Below, piece by piece: positions 33,512 through 46,732 of a DNA stretch of 64,000 nucleotides. Each line of letters starts with the position of its first letter. Within the stretch, counting starts at the first letter, position 1. Made by a program: the position numbers and the translations under genes. Where the stretch lies: contig JAEVLN010000019.1 in NCBI GenBank assembly GCA_018350325.1, positions 186,001 to 250,000 on the forward strand. The letters are read 5' to 3'. This DNA comes from Globodera rostochiensis (lineage: Eukaryota > Nematoda > Chromadorea > Rhabditida > Heteroderidae). The notes beneath the pieces are model-generated. The model searched no databases, was not told the DNA's origin, and was given only the letters and a program-made list of their open reading frames with translations.

Positions 33512-34180
33512 AAAATACTTTCTTAAACTTTTTGTTACTTTTTTAGAGAGGGGAAAAAAGTTAACGAAGCTACTCTGAAATGACAGATTGAGTGAGTCAA
33601 ATCTCATTTGCCGAATGATGGAGCCGTCGAGTGGCCATTTCTATGGCTGCGAAATTCTGGCGGATGCCGCCAAAAGAAAGAAAATGCTTTTTCACACGCT
33701 AATGAGCTTTTGTGCAATGCTTTTTGGTTGCGCCAAAAATTCAAACAAAAAATTAAGAGTAAAAATTGGCGAGCTCGGAGAATGGGAAATGAATTCATAA
33801 GAAAAATTATCAAACCAAAATCGATTCCGAAATAACTAAACAACCAATGGTTTAGCCATTTTTTTTTGTATTATTTTTTGAGCTAATTCGTAATAATTCC
33901 TTTGACTATGGATTTGATTTTTTAATTACAATAATTAGCACCCGCTTTTTTGCAGTCTGTTTATCGTATTTATTGTTTCACATTCTACTACATCATATCC
34001 AATGTGAAACCAAAATATATAATTTAATATAAAAAGGCTTAAAAATCAATGTACACTTAATCATCACATGATTGGGGTAATATAAACATCGAATATGTGC
34101 ATATAATATGTGTTAAAACCCAAAAACTCGAAAATATTCGTTTAAAGCCCCCCCCCCCCCCAAATATGTTTTGATATGTG
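33512..34180. other. Intergenic between two minus-strand genes
   Basis: Upstream of the NETO-like gene and downstream of HMG-CoA lyase. Short overlapping open frames around 33600-33840 have no motif or splice support. Poly-C run at 34149-34161. Confidence 0.45.
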
Positions 34181-37100
34181 CTAAAAGCCTTCATTCATTT
34201 CATTCTTCAGTGGTTTCTGTTCCTTCTTGCTCCGTACAGCGTTGGCCACTCTTGACCCATTTGTTCTGCCCATATTCGCACATATCCAGACAGAAGTGTC
34301 AACAAGTTTGTCAATGTCAACCCCCTGAATTATTTCAAGCATTAAAAAGGGGAACATTCATTTTGATTGCCATTTTGATCTGAAACTAAAAAACCAAAAT
34401 CCAAGCCAAAAAAAAATTTAGTAATTTATGAGTTACCACCCCTTCTTAAACCGGGTTGTCATTTTGATCTGAGTATGCGAGTCCCCAACCCTTCTTAAGC
34501 CGTGTTAAACTATGGTTTCAAACTAACAGTGCGGAATCCGATGCCGTCCAGCATATAAGCCAAGTCTTCGGTGGCCAAATTGCCCGTTGCGCCTTTTGCA
34601 AATGGGCATCCGCCCAGACCGCCGATGCTGCTGTCCGCCGTCCGGATGCCCCGCTTAAAGCAGACGGATTTTGTAAAATTTTTGATGAAACTTAAACATC
34701 GATGGAAGTAAGAACATTGCTCAGTGCTTGTCCATAAGTGTCGTGAAAATGCACCGCGACTTGCCTGGCAGGCACCGACTTCAGCACCTCGCCCAACAAC
34801 AGCGCGACGGTGCCCGCAGTTCCAACCCCAATTGTGTCGCCAAGACTAACTGAAACAAAACAAATGTTTTGAGTAAATGTTCAAAGACAAAACACTGTTT
34901 TGAGGATAATGTTCAGAGATAAAACACTGTTTTGGGCATAATGTTCAGAGACAAAACACTGTTTTGAGGAAATGTTTCAGAGACAAAACACTGGGGCATA
35001 ATGTTCAGAGATAAAACACTGTTTTGGGCATAATGTTCAGAGATAAAACACTGTTTTGGGTTAATGTTCAGAGACAAAACACTGTTTTGGGTATAATGTG
35101 GCAGAGACAAACCACTGTTTTGGGCATAATGTGGCAGAGACAAAACACTGTTTTGGGCATAATGTTCAGAGATAAAACACTGTTTTGGGCATAATGTTCA
35201 GAGATAAAACACTGTTTTGAGGATAATGTTCAGAGATAAAACACTGTTTTGGGCATAATGTTCAGAGACAAAACACTGTTTTGAGGAAATGTTTCAGAGA
35301 CAAAACACTGGGGCATAATGTTCAGAGATAAAACACTGTTTTGGGTATAATGTGGCAGAGATAAAACACTGTTTTGGGCATAATGTTCAGAGACAAAACA
35401 CTGTTTTGAGGAAATGTTTCAGAGACAAAACACTGGGGCATAATGTTCAGAGATAAAACACTGTTTTGGGTATAATGTGGCAGAGACAAAACACTGTTTT
35501 GGGCATAATGTTCAGAGATAAAACACTGTTTTGGGTATAATGTGGCAGAGACAAAACACTGTTTTGGGCATAATGTGGCAGAGACAAAACACTGTTTTGG
35601 GCATAATGTTCAGAGATAAAACACTGTTTTGGGCATAATGTTCAGAGATAAAACACTGTTTTGGGGATAATGTTCAGAGACAAAACACTGTTTTGGGGAT
35701 AATGTTCAAAGACAAAACACTGTTTTGGACACTGTTTTGGGCATAATGTTCAAAGACAAAACACTGTTTTGGGCATAATGTTCAGAGATAAAACACTGTT
35801 TTGGGTTAATGTTCAGAGACAAAACACTGTTTTGGGTATAATGTGGCAGAGACAAAACACTGTTTTGGGCATAATGTGGCAGAGACAAAACACTGTTTTG
35901 GGCATAATGTTCAGAGATAAAACACTGTTTTGGGCATAATGTTCAGAGATAAAACACTGTTTTGAGGATAATGTTCAGAGATAAAACACTGTTTTGGGCA
36001 TAATGTTCAGAGACAAAACACTGTTTTGAGGAAATGTTTCAGAGACAAAACACTGGGGCATAATGTTCAGAGATAAAACACTGTTTTGGGCATAATGTTC
36101 AGAGATAAAACACTGTTTTGGGTTAATGTTCAGAGACAAAACACTGTTTTGGGTATAATGTGGCAGAGACAAAACACTGTTTTGGGCATAATGTGGCAGA
36201 GACAAAACACTGTTTTGGGCATAATGTTCAGAGATAAAACACTGTTTTGGGCATAATGTTCAGAGATAAAACACTGTTTTGAGGATAATGTTCAGAGATA
36301 AAACACTGTTTTGGGCATAATGTTCAGAGACAAAACACTGTTTTGAGGAAATGTTTCAGAGACAAAACACTGGGGCATAATGTTCAGAGATAAAACACTG
36401 TTTTGGGTATAATGTGGCAGAGACAAAACACTGTTTTGGGCATAATGTTCAGAGATAAAACACTGTTTTGGGTATAATGTGGCAGAGACAAAACACTGTT
36501 TTGGGCATAATGTGGCAGAGACAAAACACTGTTTTGGGCATAATGTTCAGAGATAAAACACTGTTTTGGGCATAATGTTCAGAGATAAAACACTGTTTTG
36601 GGGATAATGTTCAGAGACAAAACACTGTTTTGGGGATAATGTTCAAAGACAAAACACTGTTTTGGACACTGTTTTGAGGATAATGTTCAGAGATAAAACA
36701 CTGTTTTGGGCATAATGTTCAGAGATAAAACACTGTTTTGGGTTAATGTTCAGAGACAAAACACTGTTTTGGGTATAATGTGGCAGAGACAAAACACTGT
36801 TTTGGGCATAATGTGGCAGAGACAAAACACTGTTTTGGGCATAATGTTCAGAGATAAAACACTGTTTTGGGCATAATGTTCAGAGATAAAACACTGTTTT
36901 GAGGATAATGTTCAGAGATAAAACACTGTTTTGGGCATAATGTTCAGAGACAAAACACTGTTTTGGACACTGTTTTGGGCATAATGTTCAAAGACAAAAC
37001 ACTGTTTTGGGCATAATGTTCAGAGATAAAACACTGTTTTGGGCATAATGTTCAGAGATAAAACACTGTTTTGGGCATAATGTTCAGAGATAAAACACTG

Positions 37101-40100
37101 TTTTGAGGATAATGTTCAGAGATAAAACACTGTTTTGGGCATAATGTTCAGAGACAAAACACTGTTTTGAGGAAATGTTTCAGAGACAAAACACTGGGGC
37201 ATAATGTTCAGAGATAAAACACTGTTTTGGGTATAATGTGGCAGAGACAAAACACTGTTTTGGGCATAATGTGGCAGAGACAAAACACTGTTTTGGGCAT
37301 AATGTTCAGAGATAAAACACTGTTTTGGGCATAATGTTCAGAGATAAAACACTGTTTTGAGGATAATGTTCAGAGATAAAACACTGTTTTGGGCATAATG
37401 TTCAGAGACAAAACACTGTTTTGAGGAAATGTTTCAGAGACAAAACACTGGGGCATAATGTTCAGAGATAAAACACTGTTTTGGGCATAATGTTCAGAGA
37501 TAAAACACTGTTTTGGGTTAATGTTCAGAGACAAAACACTGTTTTGGGTATAATGTGGCAGAGACAAAACACTGTTTTGGGCATAATGTGGCAGAGACAA
37601 AACACTGTTTTGGGCATAATGTTCAGAGATAAAACACTGTTTTGGGCATAATGTTCAGAGATAAAACACTGTTTTGAGGATAATGTTCAGAGATAAAACA
37701 CTGTTTTGGGCATAATGTTCAGAGACAAAACACTGTTTTGAGGAAATGTTTCAGAGACAAAACACTGGGGCATAATGTTCAGAGATAAAACACTGTTTTG
37801 GGTATAATGTGGCAGAGACAAAACACTGTTTTGGGCATAATGTGGCAGAGACAAAACACTGTTTTGGGTATAATGTGGCAGAGACAAAACACTGTTTTGG
37901 GCATAATGTGGCAGAGACAAAACACTGTTTTGGGCATAATGTTCAGAGATAAAACACTGTTTTGGGCATAATGTGGCAGAGACAAAACACTGTTTTGAGG
38001 AAATGTTTCAGAGACAAAACACTGGGGCATAATGTTCAGAGATAAAACACTGTTTTGGGTATAATGTGGCAGAGACAAAACACTGTTTTGGGCATAATGT
38101 GGCAGAGACAAAACACTGTTTTGGGTATAATGTGGCAGAGACAAAACACTGTTTTGGGCATAATGTGGCAGAGACAAAACACTGTTTTGGGTATAATGTG
38201 GCAGAGACAAAACACTGTTTTGGGCATAATGTGGCAGAGACAAAACACTGTTTTGGGCATAATGTTCAGAGATAAAACACTGTTTTGGGCATAATGTTCA
38301 GAGATAAAACACTGTTTTGAGGATAATGTTCAGAGATAAAACACTGTTTTGGCATAATGTTCAGAGACAAAACACTGTTTTGAGGAAATGTTTCAGAGAC
38401 AAAACACTGGGGCATAATGTTCAGAGATAAAACACTGTTTTGGGTATAATGTGGCAGAGACAAAACACTGTTTTGGGCATAATGTTCAGAGATAAAACAC
38501 TGTTTTGGGTATAATGTGGCAGAGACAAAACACTGTTTTGGGCATAATGTGGCAGAGACAAAACACTGTTTTGGGCATAATGTTCAGAGATAAAACACTG
38601 TTTTGGGCATAATGTTCAGAGATAAAACACTGTTTTGGGGATAATGTTCTGAGACAAAACACTGTTTTGGGGATAATGTTCAAAGACAAAACACTGTTTT
38701 GGACACTGTTTTGGGCATAATGTTCAAAGACAAAACACTGTTTTGGGCATAATGTTCAGAGATAAAACACTGTTTTGGGTTAATGTTCAGAGACAAAACA
38801 CTGTTTTGGGTATAATGTGGCAGAGACAAAACACTGTTTTGGGCATAATGTGGCAGAGACAAAACACTGTTTTGGGCATAATGTGGCAGAGACAAAACAC
38901 TGTTTTGGGCATAATGTGGCAGAGACAAAACACTGTTTTGGGCATAATGTGGCAGAGACAAAACACTGTTTTGGGCATAATGTGGCAGAGACAAAACACT
39001 GTTTTGGGCATAATGTTCAGAGATAAAACACTGTTTTGGGGATAATGTTCAGAGACAAAACACTGTTTTGGGGATAATGTTCAGAGACAAAACACTGTTT
39101 TGGGCATAATGTTCAGAGACAAAACACTGTTTTGGGCATAATGTTCAGAGATAAAACACTGTTTTGGGGATAATGTTCAGAGACAAAACACTGTTTTGAG
39201 GATAATGTTCAGAGATAAAACACTGTTTTGGGTTAATGTTCAGAGACAAAACACTGTTTTGGGTATAATGTGGCAGAGACAAAACACTGTTTTGGGCATA
39301 ATGTTCAGAGATAAAACACTGTTTTGGGCATATGTTCAGAGATAAAACACTGTTTTGGGTATAATGTGGCAGAGACAAAACACTGTTTTGGCATAATGTG
39401 GCAGAGACAAAACACTGTTTTGGGCATAATGTTCAGAGATAAAACACTGTTTTGGGGCATAATGTTCAGAGATAAAAACACTGTTTTGGGTATAATGTGG
39501 CAGAGACAAAACAACTGTTTTGGGCATAATGTGGCAGAGACAAACACCTGTTTTGGGCATAATGTCAGAGATAAAACACTGTTTTGGGCATAATGTTCAG
39601 AGATAAACACTGTTTTGGGTATAATGTGCAGAGACACCTTTGGGCATAATTGCAGAGATCAAAACACTGTTTGTGAGGATAATGTGGCAGAGAGACAAAC
39701 ACTGTTTGAGGTATAATTGTCAGAGATCAAAACCTGTTTTGGGCATAATGATTCAGAGATAAAAACACTGTTTTGGGGCATAATGTTCAGGAGATAAACA
39801 CTGTTTTGAGGATAATGCTGCAGGATCAAACACTGTTTGGGCATAATGTGCAGAGGACAAAACACTGTTTTGGGCCATAAGGTTCAGAGATAAAAACACT
39901 GTTTTGGGCATAATGTTCAGAGACAAAACACTGTTTGAGGGCATAATTGTTCAGAGGATAACACACTGTTTTGGGATATGTTCAGAGACAAAACACTGTT
40001 TTGAGGATTACTAGTTCAGAGATTAAACACGTGTTTTGGGTTAATGTTCAGAGACAAAACACTGTTTTGGGTTAATGTGGCAGAGAGACAAAACCCGGTT

Positions 40101-43100
40101 GTTTGGGCATAATGTTCAGAGATTAACAACACTGTTTTGGGCATAATGTTCAGAGATAAAACACTGTTTTGGGTTATAATGTGGCAGAGACCAAAACACT
40201 GTTTTTTGGGCATAATGTGGCCAGAGGACAAAAACACTGTTTTGGGCCATACTGTCTTCAGAGATAAACAACTGTTTTGGGCATAATGTTCCGAGATAAA
40301 CACTGTTTTGGGGGATAATGTGGCAGAGACGACAACACGTTGGCTTTGGGCATAATGTTCAGAGATAAAACACTGTTTTGGGTATAATGTGGCAGAGACA
40401 AAACACTGTTTTGGGCATAATGTGGCAGAGACAAAACACTGTTTTGAGGATAATGTTCAGAGACAAAACACTGTTTTGGGTATAATGTGGCAGAGACAAA
40501 ACACTGTTTTGGGCATAATGTTCAGAGATAAAACACTGTTTTGGGCATAATGTTCAGAGATAAAACACTGTTTTGGGTATAATGTGGCAGAGACAAAACA
40601 CTGTTTTGGGCATAATGTGGCAGAGACAAAACACTGTTTTGGGCATAATGTTCAGAGATAAAACACTGTTTTGGGCATAATGTTCAGAGACAAAACACTG
40701 TTTTGGGCATAATGTTCAGAGATAAAACACTGTTTTGGGGATAATGTTCAGAGACAAAACACTGTTTTGAGGATAATGTTCAGAGATAAAACACTGTTTT
40801 GGGTTAATGTTCAGAGACAAAACACTGTTTTGGGTATAATGTGGCAGAGACAAAACACTGTTTTGGGCATAATGTTCAGAGATAAAACACTGTTTTGGGC
40901 ATAATGTTCAGAGATAAAACACTGTTTTGGGTATAATGTGGCAGAGACAAAACACTGTTTTGGGCATAATGTGGCAGAGACAAAACACTGTTTTGAGGAT
41001 AATGTTCAGAGATAAAACACTGTTTTGGGCATAATGTTCAGAGATAAAACACTGTTTTGGGGATAATGTTCAGAGACAAAACACTGTTTTGAGGATAATG
41101 TTCAGAGATAAAACACTGTTTTGGGCATAATGTTCAGAGACAAAACACTGTTTTGGGCATAATGTTCAGAGATAAAACACTGTTTTGGGGATAATGTTCA
41201 GAGACAAAACACTGTTTTGAGGATAATGTTCAGAGATAAAACACTGTTTTGGGTTAATGTTCAGAGACAAAACACTGTTTTGGGTATAATGTGGCAGAGA
41301 CAAAACACTGTTTTGGGCATAATGTTCAGAGATAAAACACTGTTTTGGGCATAATGTTCAGAGATAAAACACTGTTTTGGGTATAATGTGGCAGAGACAA
41401 AACACTGTTTTGGGCATAATGTGGCAGAGACAAAACACTGTTTTGGGCATAATGTTCAGAGATAAAACACTGTTTTGGGCATAATGTTCAGAGATAAAAC
41501 ACTGTTTTGGGGATAATGTGGCAGAGACAAAACACTGTTTTGGGCATAATGTTCAGAGATAAAACACTGTTTTGGGCATAATGTTCAGAGACAAAACACT
41601 GTTTTGAGGAAATGTTTCAGAGATAAAACACTGTTTTGGGTATAATGTGGCAGAGACAAAACACTGTTTTGGGCATAATGTGGCAGAGACAAAACACTGT
41701 TTTGGGCATAATGTTCAGAGATAAAACACTGTTTTGGGCATAATGTTCAGAGATAAAACACTGTTTTGGGGATAATGTTCAGAGACAAAACACTGTTTTG
41801 AGGATAATGTTCAGAGATAAAACACTGTTTTGGGTTAATGTTCAGAGACAAAACACTGTTTTGGGTATAATGTGGCAGAGACAAAACACTGTTTTGGGCA
41901 TAATGTTCAGAGATAAAACACTGTTTTGGGCATAATGTTCAGAGATAAAACACTGTTTTGGGTATAATGTGGCAGAGACAAAACACTGTTTTGGGCATAA
42001 TGTGGCAGAGACAAAACACTGTTTTGAGGATAATGTTCAGAGATAAAACACTGTTTTGGGCATAATGTTCAGAGATAAAACACTGTTTTGGGGATAATGT
42101 TCAGAGACAAAACACTGTTTTGAGGATAATGTTCAGAGATAAAACACTGTTTTGGGCATAATGTTCAGAGACAAAACACTGTTTTGGGCATAAGGTTCAG
42201 AGATAAAACACTGTTTTGGGGATAATGTTCAGAGACAAAACACTGTTTTGAGGATAATGTTCAGAGATAAAACACTGTTTTGGGTTAATGTTCAGAGACA
42301 AAACACTGTTTTGGGTATAATGTGGCAGAGACAAAACACTGTTTTGGGCATAATGTTCAGAGATAAAACACTGTTTTGGGCATAATGTTCAGAGATAAAA
42401 CACTGTTTTGAGGATAATGTTCAGAGATAAAACACTGTTTTGGCATAATGTTCAGAGACCAAACACTGTTTTGAGGAAATGTTTCAGAGACAAAACACTG
42501 GGGCATAATGTTCAGAGATAAAACACTGTTTTGGGCATAATGTTCAGAGATAAAACACTGTTTTGGGCATAATGTTCAGAGATAAAACACTGTTTTGAGG
42601 ATAATGTTCAGAGATAAAACACTGTTTTGGGCATAATGTTCAGAGATAAAACACTGTTTTGAGGATAATGTTCAGAGATAAAACACTGTTTTGGGCATAA
42701 TGTTCAGAGACAAAACACTGTTTTGAGGAAATGTTTCAGAGACAAAACACTGGGGCATAATGTTCAGAGATAAAACACTGTTTTGGGTATAATGTGGCAG
42801 AGACAAAACACTGTTTTGGGCATAATGTTCAGAGATAAAACACTGTTTTGGGTATAATGTGGCAGAGACAAAACACTGTTTTGGGCATAATGTGGCAGAG
42901 ACAAAACACTGTTTTGGGCATAATGTTCAGAGATAAAACACTGTTTTGGGCATAATGTTCAGAGATAAAACACTGTTTTGGGGATAATGTTCAGAGACAA
43001 AACACTGTTTTGGGGATAATGTTCAAAGACAAAACATTGTTTTGGGCATAATGTTCAGAGATAAAACACTGTTTTGGGCATAATGTTCAGAGACAAAACA

Positions 43101-44954
43101 CTGTTTTGGGCATAATGTTCAAAGATAAAACACTGTTTTGAGGATAATGTTTGAAAGACAAACACTGTTTTGGGCATAATGTTCAGAGATAAAACACTGT
43201 TTTGGGCATAATGTTCAGAGACAAAACACTGTTTTGGGCATAATGTTCAAAGATAAAACACTGTTTTGAGGATAATGTTTGAAAGACAAACACTGTTTTG
43301 GGTATAATGTTCAGAGACAAAACACTGTTTTGAGGATAATGTTCCGAGATAAAACACTGTTTTGGGTAGAATGTTCAGAGATAAAACACTGTTTTGGGTA
43401 TAATGTTCAGAAACAAAACACTGTTTTCAGGATAATGTTTCAGAGACAAAACACTATTTTGAGGATAATGTTTCAATGCATTATTTTAGAAAAATGTTTT
43501 TCTGTACACGTCCACCCACCTTCATAACATCCATAAGCCAATATCCGTTCTGTCATAGCGGCGACAGAATTTGCTTTAATTGCGCCTTCATAAGGACATC
43601 CGATCACCTAATAATTTGGCATTTGTTGAAACACTGCCCATTAAGCAAAAAAAAAAAAAATTTTTAGTACCTAAATTAATCTAAACAAAATTTGTCTATT
43701 TCTGCCTCATCAAAAAACAACAGATTGGCCAATAGCCCCTAGGGTTGACCAGTTGTCACTTGTCCAATGTCAATTTGCCCCAACCGTGCTGATATATCCG
43801 CGCACTCGCAGCCCCTTCTTCACCGCTTCTTCCGTCACTTGCTTCAACCGTTGCTCCCCTTCCTCCAGCGAACAGTTTAGATTCTTCCTGTAAATTCCCC
43901 CAAATCACAACAACACCCTCCCCCCCCCCTTTTGGTTCAGACCTTGTGAACGCGTCAGATGCAGCACAAAAAACTGCAATTTCGCGCACATTCTCATTTT
44001 TCATCTGCAAAATGATTTTTGCCTCCGTATTTTAAATGTGTCCCGGGATACGGGAACGAGTAGAGCTCGAGGTCCAGGATACGGCTCCAATTCCCCGAAG
44101 CTCGGGGAGGTCAAAATTAATTTCAAGATCGAATGGGCAAATTTAATTTGCAAACAAAACTGCATTGTGAAGACCAGCAAGGTTCGGCACCAACACGGGA
44201 TAGCTGACGCCGGCAAACTTTTGACAGCGACTAATCACTTCGTCATGGTCGGCCATCTGGCTGAGCGAAATAATTGTTTGAATATTAGCAACAACACTTT
44301 AGGCTTGTTAAAGAGGGCACAATCTCAATATGTGCTTAGGCCATGCAAACGTTTTATAATTATAAAAACTTTAAGGCATTTATTCATATTATGAAATTTG
44401 CATATTTTTTAAACTGAAATGAATTCTTAGTTTATTATTCAAGTAATTCGCATTTTAACGAATTTTTTCTTAAGGAATTAAACAAAAGTTAATTTACTTG
44501 TGGAACCCATTTTGGCGACACAAAGCTGGTCGCTTCGATGGTTTTTAGCCCGCAACTGCTAAGTCTATCGATCAAATTCACTTTTGTCGCTGTTGGGACA
44601 ATTTGCTGAATATTTTCTTTATGGGCTCAAATAATAAAACCAGGCCCGTAGCTGCCCCCCCCCCCTATTTTTTGTGAGAAAAAAACCATAGAGGGGACCC
44701 CAAAATCCAACTTTTTGAGGGAAAAATTGCAAAACGCACCCCCTAAAAATCGCCTTTTTTGGCTTACCCCCTCCCGAAAATTTTTTGTGGGTACGGCCCT
44801 GAATAAAACAGTCAGTCGCCCCTCTCTTTTCGATTACCTGCTCATTTTGAAGTCCATCTCGAGCCCCAACCTCCACAATTCGAAAGGTCTCCCCCGAAAG
44901 AACTGTGCCACTCAAAAACAGCCTTTGTTGACGGCACCAAAATAATTTCTGCAT
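34181..44954 (-). CDS. HMGCL: Hydroxymethylglutaryl-CoA lyase
   Basis: Cleaves HMG-CoA to acetoacetate and acetyl-CoA in ketogenesis and leucine breakdown, normally in mitochondria. Nine exons (minus): 44954-44838, 44605-44498, 44256-44161, 44004-43943, 43887-43785, 43607-43520, 34849-34698, 34653-34528, 34324-34181; all phases close, giving 331 residues, close to the roughly 325 of human HMGCL. Visible family motifs: IVEVGARDGLQNEQ (catalytic Arg-Asp), EATSFVSPKWVPQ, SLGDTIGVGT, VAVHFHDTYGQAL (metal-binding His pair) and GLGGCPFAKGATGNLATEDL (active-site Cys loop). The basic N-terminus MQKLFWCRQQRLFL suits a mitochondrial presequence. Intron 6 (43519-34850, 8670 bases) is almost entirely satellite DNA; intron 1 carries a hAT MITE. 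Nothing in the exons suggests inactivation. Confidence 0.92.
34857..43475. repeat. 32-33 bp satellite array inside an HMG-CoA lyase intron
   Basis: About 260 tandem monomers. Main forms are GGGCATAATGTTCAGAGATA plus AAACACTGTTTT (32 bp), a TATAATGTGGCAGAGAC form (33 bp), GGTTAATG and GAGGATAATG forms, and a shortened GAGGAAATGTTTCAGAGAC form lacking TTTT. Each full monomer contains the near-palindrome CAAAACACTGTTTTG. Variants follow in fixed order, giving higher-order units of roughly 320-330 bp on the left and about 450 bp on the right. Segment 39540-40340 is full of single-base indels. Long open frames through the array result from the 33-bp period and are not genes. Confidence 0.97.
44641..44801. 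mobile_element. hAT MITE in HMG-CoA lyase intron 1
   Basis: A 161-bp element with ends CAGGCCCGTAG / TACGGCCCTG and a perfect 8-bp target duplication AATAAAAC (44633-44640 and 44802-44809). The interior is A/T and C/G rich with an imperfect dyad and no coding capacity. CAGG(G/C)CCGTA ends with 8-bp duplications are typical of non-autonomous hAT elements. Confidence 0.85.
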
Positions 44955-46732
44955 TTCTAAGCTTCAATAAATCTCAAAGAAGCAGAGAGTTATTTTTTAA
45001 AAAAAGCAAAAAAATGTCGATTACTTCTTAAGTTTAAAATGAAATATTATTTTTTGCATTTCGGTGCATATTAAGGATTTCAAGGATATTTTGTATTAAA
45101 CGATGCGCCAAAATTTACACTATTTTTCAAACTATAACGACCCAGTCAAATACCCGGCGGCGCTCACAAATCAGTTCAGTGCCAACAATTGAAAAGTCTA
45201 TAACTTTTTTTAAACTCAACCAAATCAAACAAACAAAATGCCGTTGGAAAGCTCTAAATGAGAAGTATCATTTAAAAAAAAGTCAAGGGGTTCAATTCGG
45301 TTTTAAAGAGTTTAATGTGAAAAACCCCAAAAGTCGGGAGTTTTTCATAGTTTTATGGAAATAACTTTTTTCGAATTCTCTAATTGTTTAGCTTTGGCTT
45401 AACAATAGCTTTTAAAAGCTAAGATTTCGAATGGCATCTTGTTGTTGATTTAATTGAGTTTCAAAAATTTATAGACTTTTTAATTGCTGGCACTGTTCGT
45501 TTAGGAAAATTGACCCAAACATTTAGATGGAGCGGCCAAAGAAAGATTTTTTACAACGTTTTATTTGAGTTATTCCAATTAAAATTTCAATTTTTCGATA
45601 TTTTAATCATGTATGCTTTGGATTTTTGTTTATTTTATTTATATTTTACGTTACGATAAAAAGAAAAACTCCGTCCCGTCACAAAAGAAAAAGCAAAAAT
45701 GCCTTTTTATGGTTTTTTTTGTGTCTATTTTTTGATTAGCATTAATTGCCTTATTTTTGGCATCAAAATACATATCTTTTGCAACAAATAAATGAATGGA
45801 AATGCTAACTTTTTAAGTTTCGCCCACTCAAAAGAAAAATAATTCTTTGCCTTTTTTTTTGCATAAATTGGAGCTTTTGTAATTCATTCATAATAATGCT
45901 AAAAAGGGCTTGAAAAGTTTGCAATTTCCGAATTTATCCAATTTTTGAATGAAATTTATTCAATTTTTGAAAGAAATTTATCCTTTTAAATGAAATTCAT
46001 TCAATTTTTGAATGAAATTTATCCAATTTTTGAGTGAAATTCATTCTTTTTGAATGAAATTTATCCTTTTAAATGAAATTCATTAAATTTTTGAATGAAA
46101 TTTATCCAATTTTTGAGTGAAATTCAATTTTTGGAATTCAATTCATTGAATGAAATTATCCAATTTTTTGACAAATTGAAAGCCCGTCCCGTGGCTTGAC
46201 TTGGCTTGGCTTTCTGCACTATTATGTACCAGAGGAATAAAAGTGCAAAAATCGCACGTCATCACTTCTCCGACGCGCCGACGTTTCTAACGAATGGATA
46301 ATAAAAGGCAATTGAAACCCCCAAAAGTCCATCGGAATGATTTCCAAATTACGTTAAGCTGAGCACAATTCGACCTGACCTTTACCGCACTTTGATCCCT
46401 TTAGGGGTTAAGTAATTAATTTGTTGGAATTAATACAAATTACTAATAATTGTTGGATTTGCGGTTGGACATTCCGCGCAGACTTTTGTGAATGTGTGAA
46501 AATGCCCGTTTTGTACGAAATAACTCCGAATGGCAACTTTGTGCCGATTTTTTGCATAGTGCCAGTGTGGGAATTGTGGACCCCAAAACGTAATTATTAA
46601 TCGGCCCGTCCAGTGGCGGGAAAGTTTCACAATTCGGCGACATTTTGTGTCAATAAAAAGTGGGCAAACCTTTCCAAATAATAAGGGGAAACCTTTCCCA
46701 ATTTGGCATTTACTTTTGTCCTCCCAATTTTC
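44955..46732. other. Intergenic
   Basis: No supported gene. Holds the simple tandem repeat at 45925-46165. The roughly 90-bp open frame near 45179 has repeat-like composition. Confidence 0.45.
45925..46165. repeat. Degenerate tandem repeat, about 20-bp unit
   Basis: Repeated TTTTTGAATGAAATTTATCC and variants (GAGTGAAATTCATT), about ten units. Confidence 0.85.

Noticed and set aside
33588..33843. Three overlapping short frames on both strands
   Set aside because: No leader, motif or splice partner; mutually exclusive frames with no bias for one.
37779..39045. Long open frames with repeating 11-residue units (MPKTVFCLCHI type)
   Set aside because: They arise because many monomers are 33 bp; frames are open on both strands, break at 32-bp monomers and show no codon bias.
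34857..43475. CRISPR-like array of direct repeats
   Set aside because: Monomers are head-to-tail with no unique spacers and lie in a nuclear gene intron; this is satellite DNA.
45179..45364. 61-residue Lys/Phe-rich frame
   Set aside because: Low-complexity AT-rich sequence without a coding signal.
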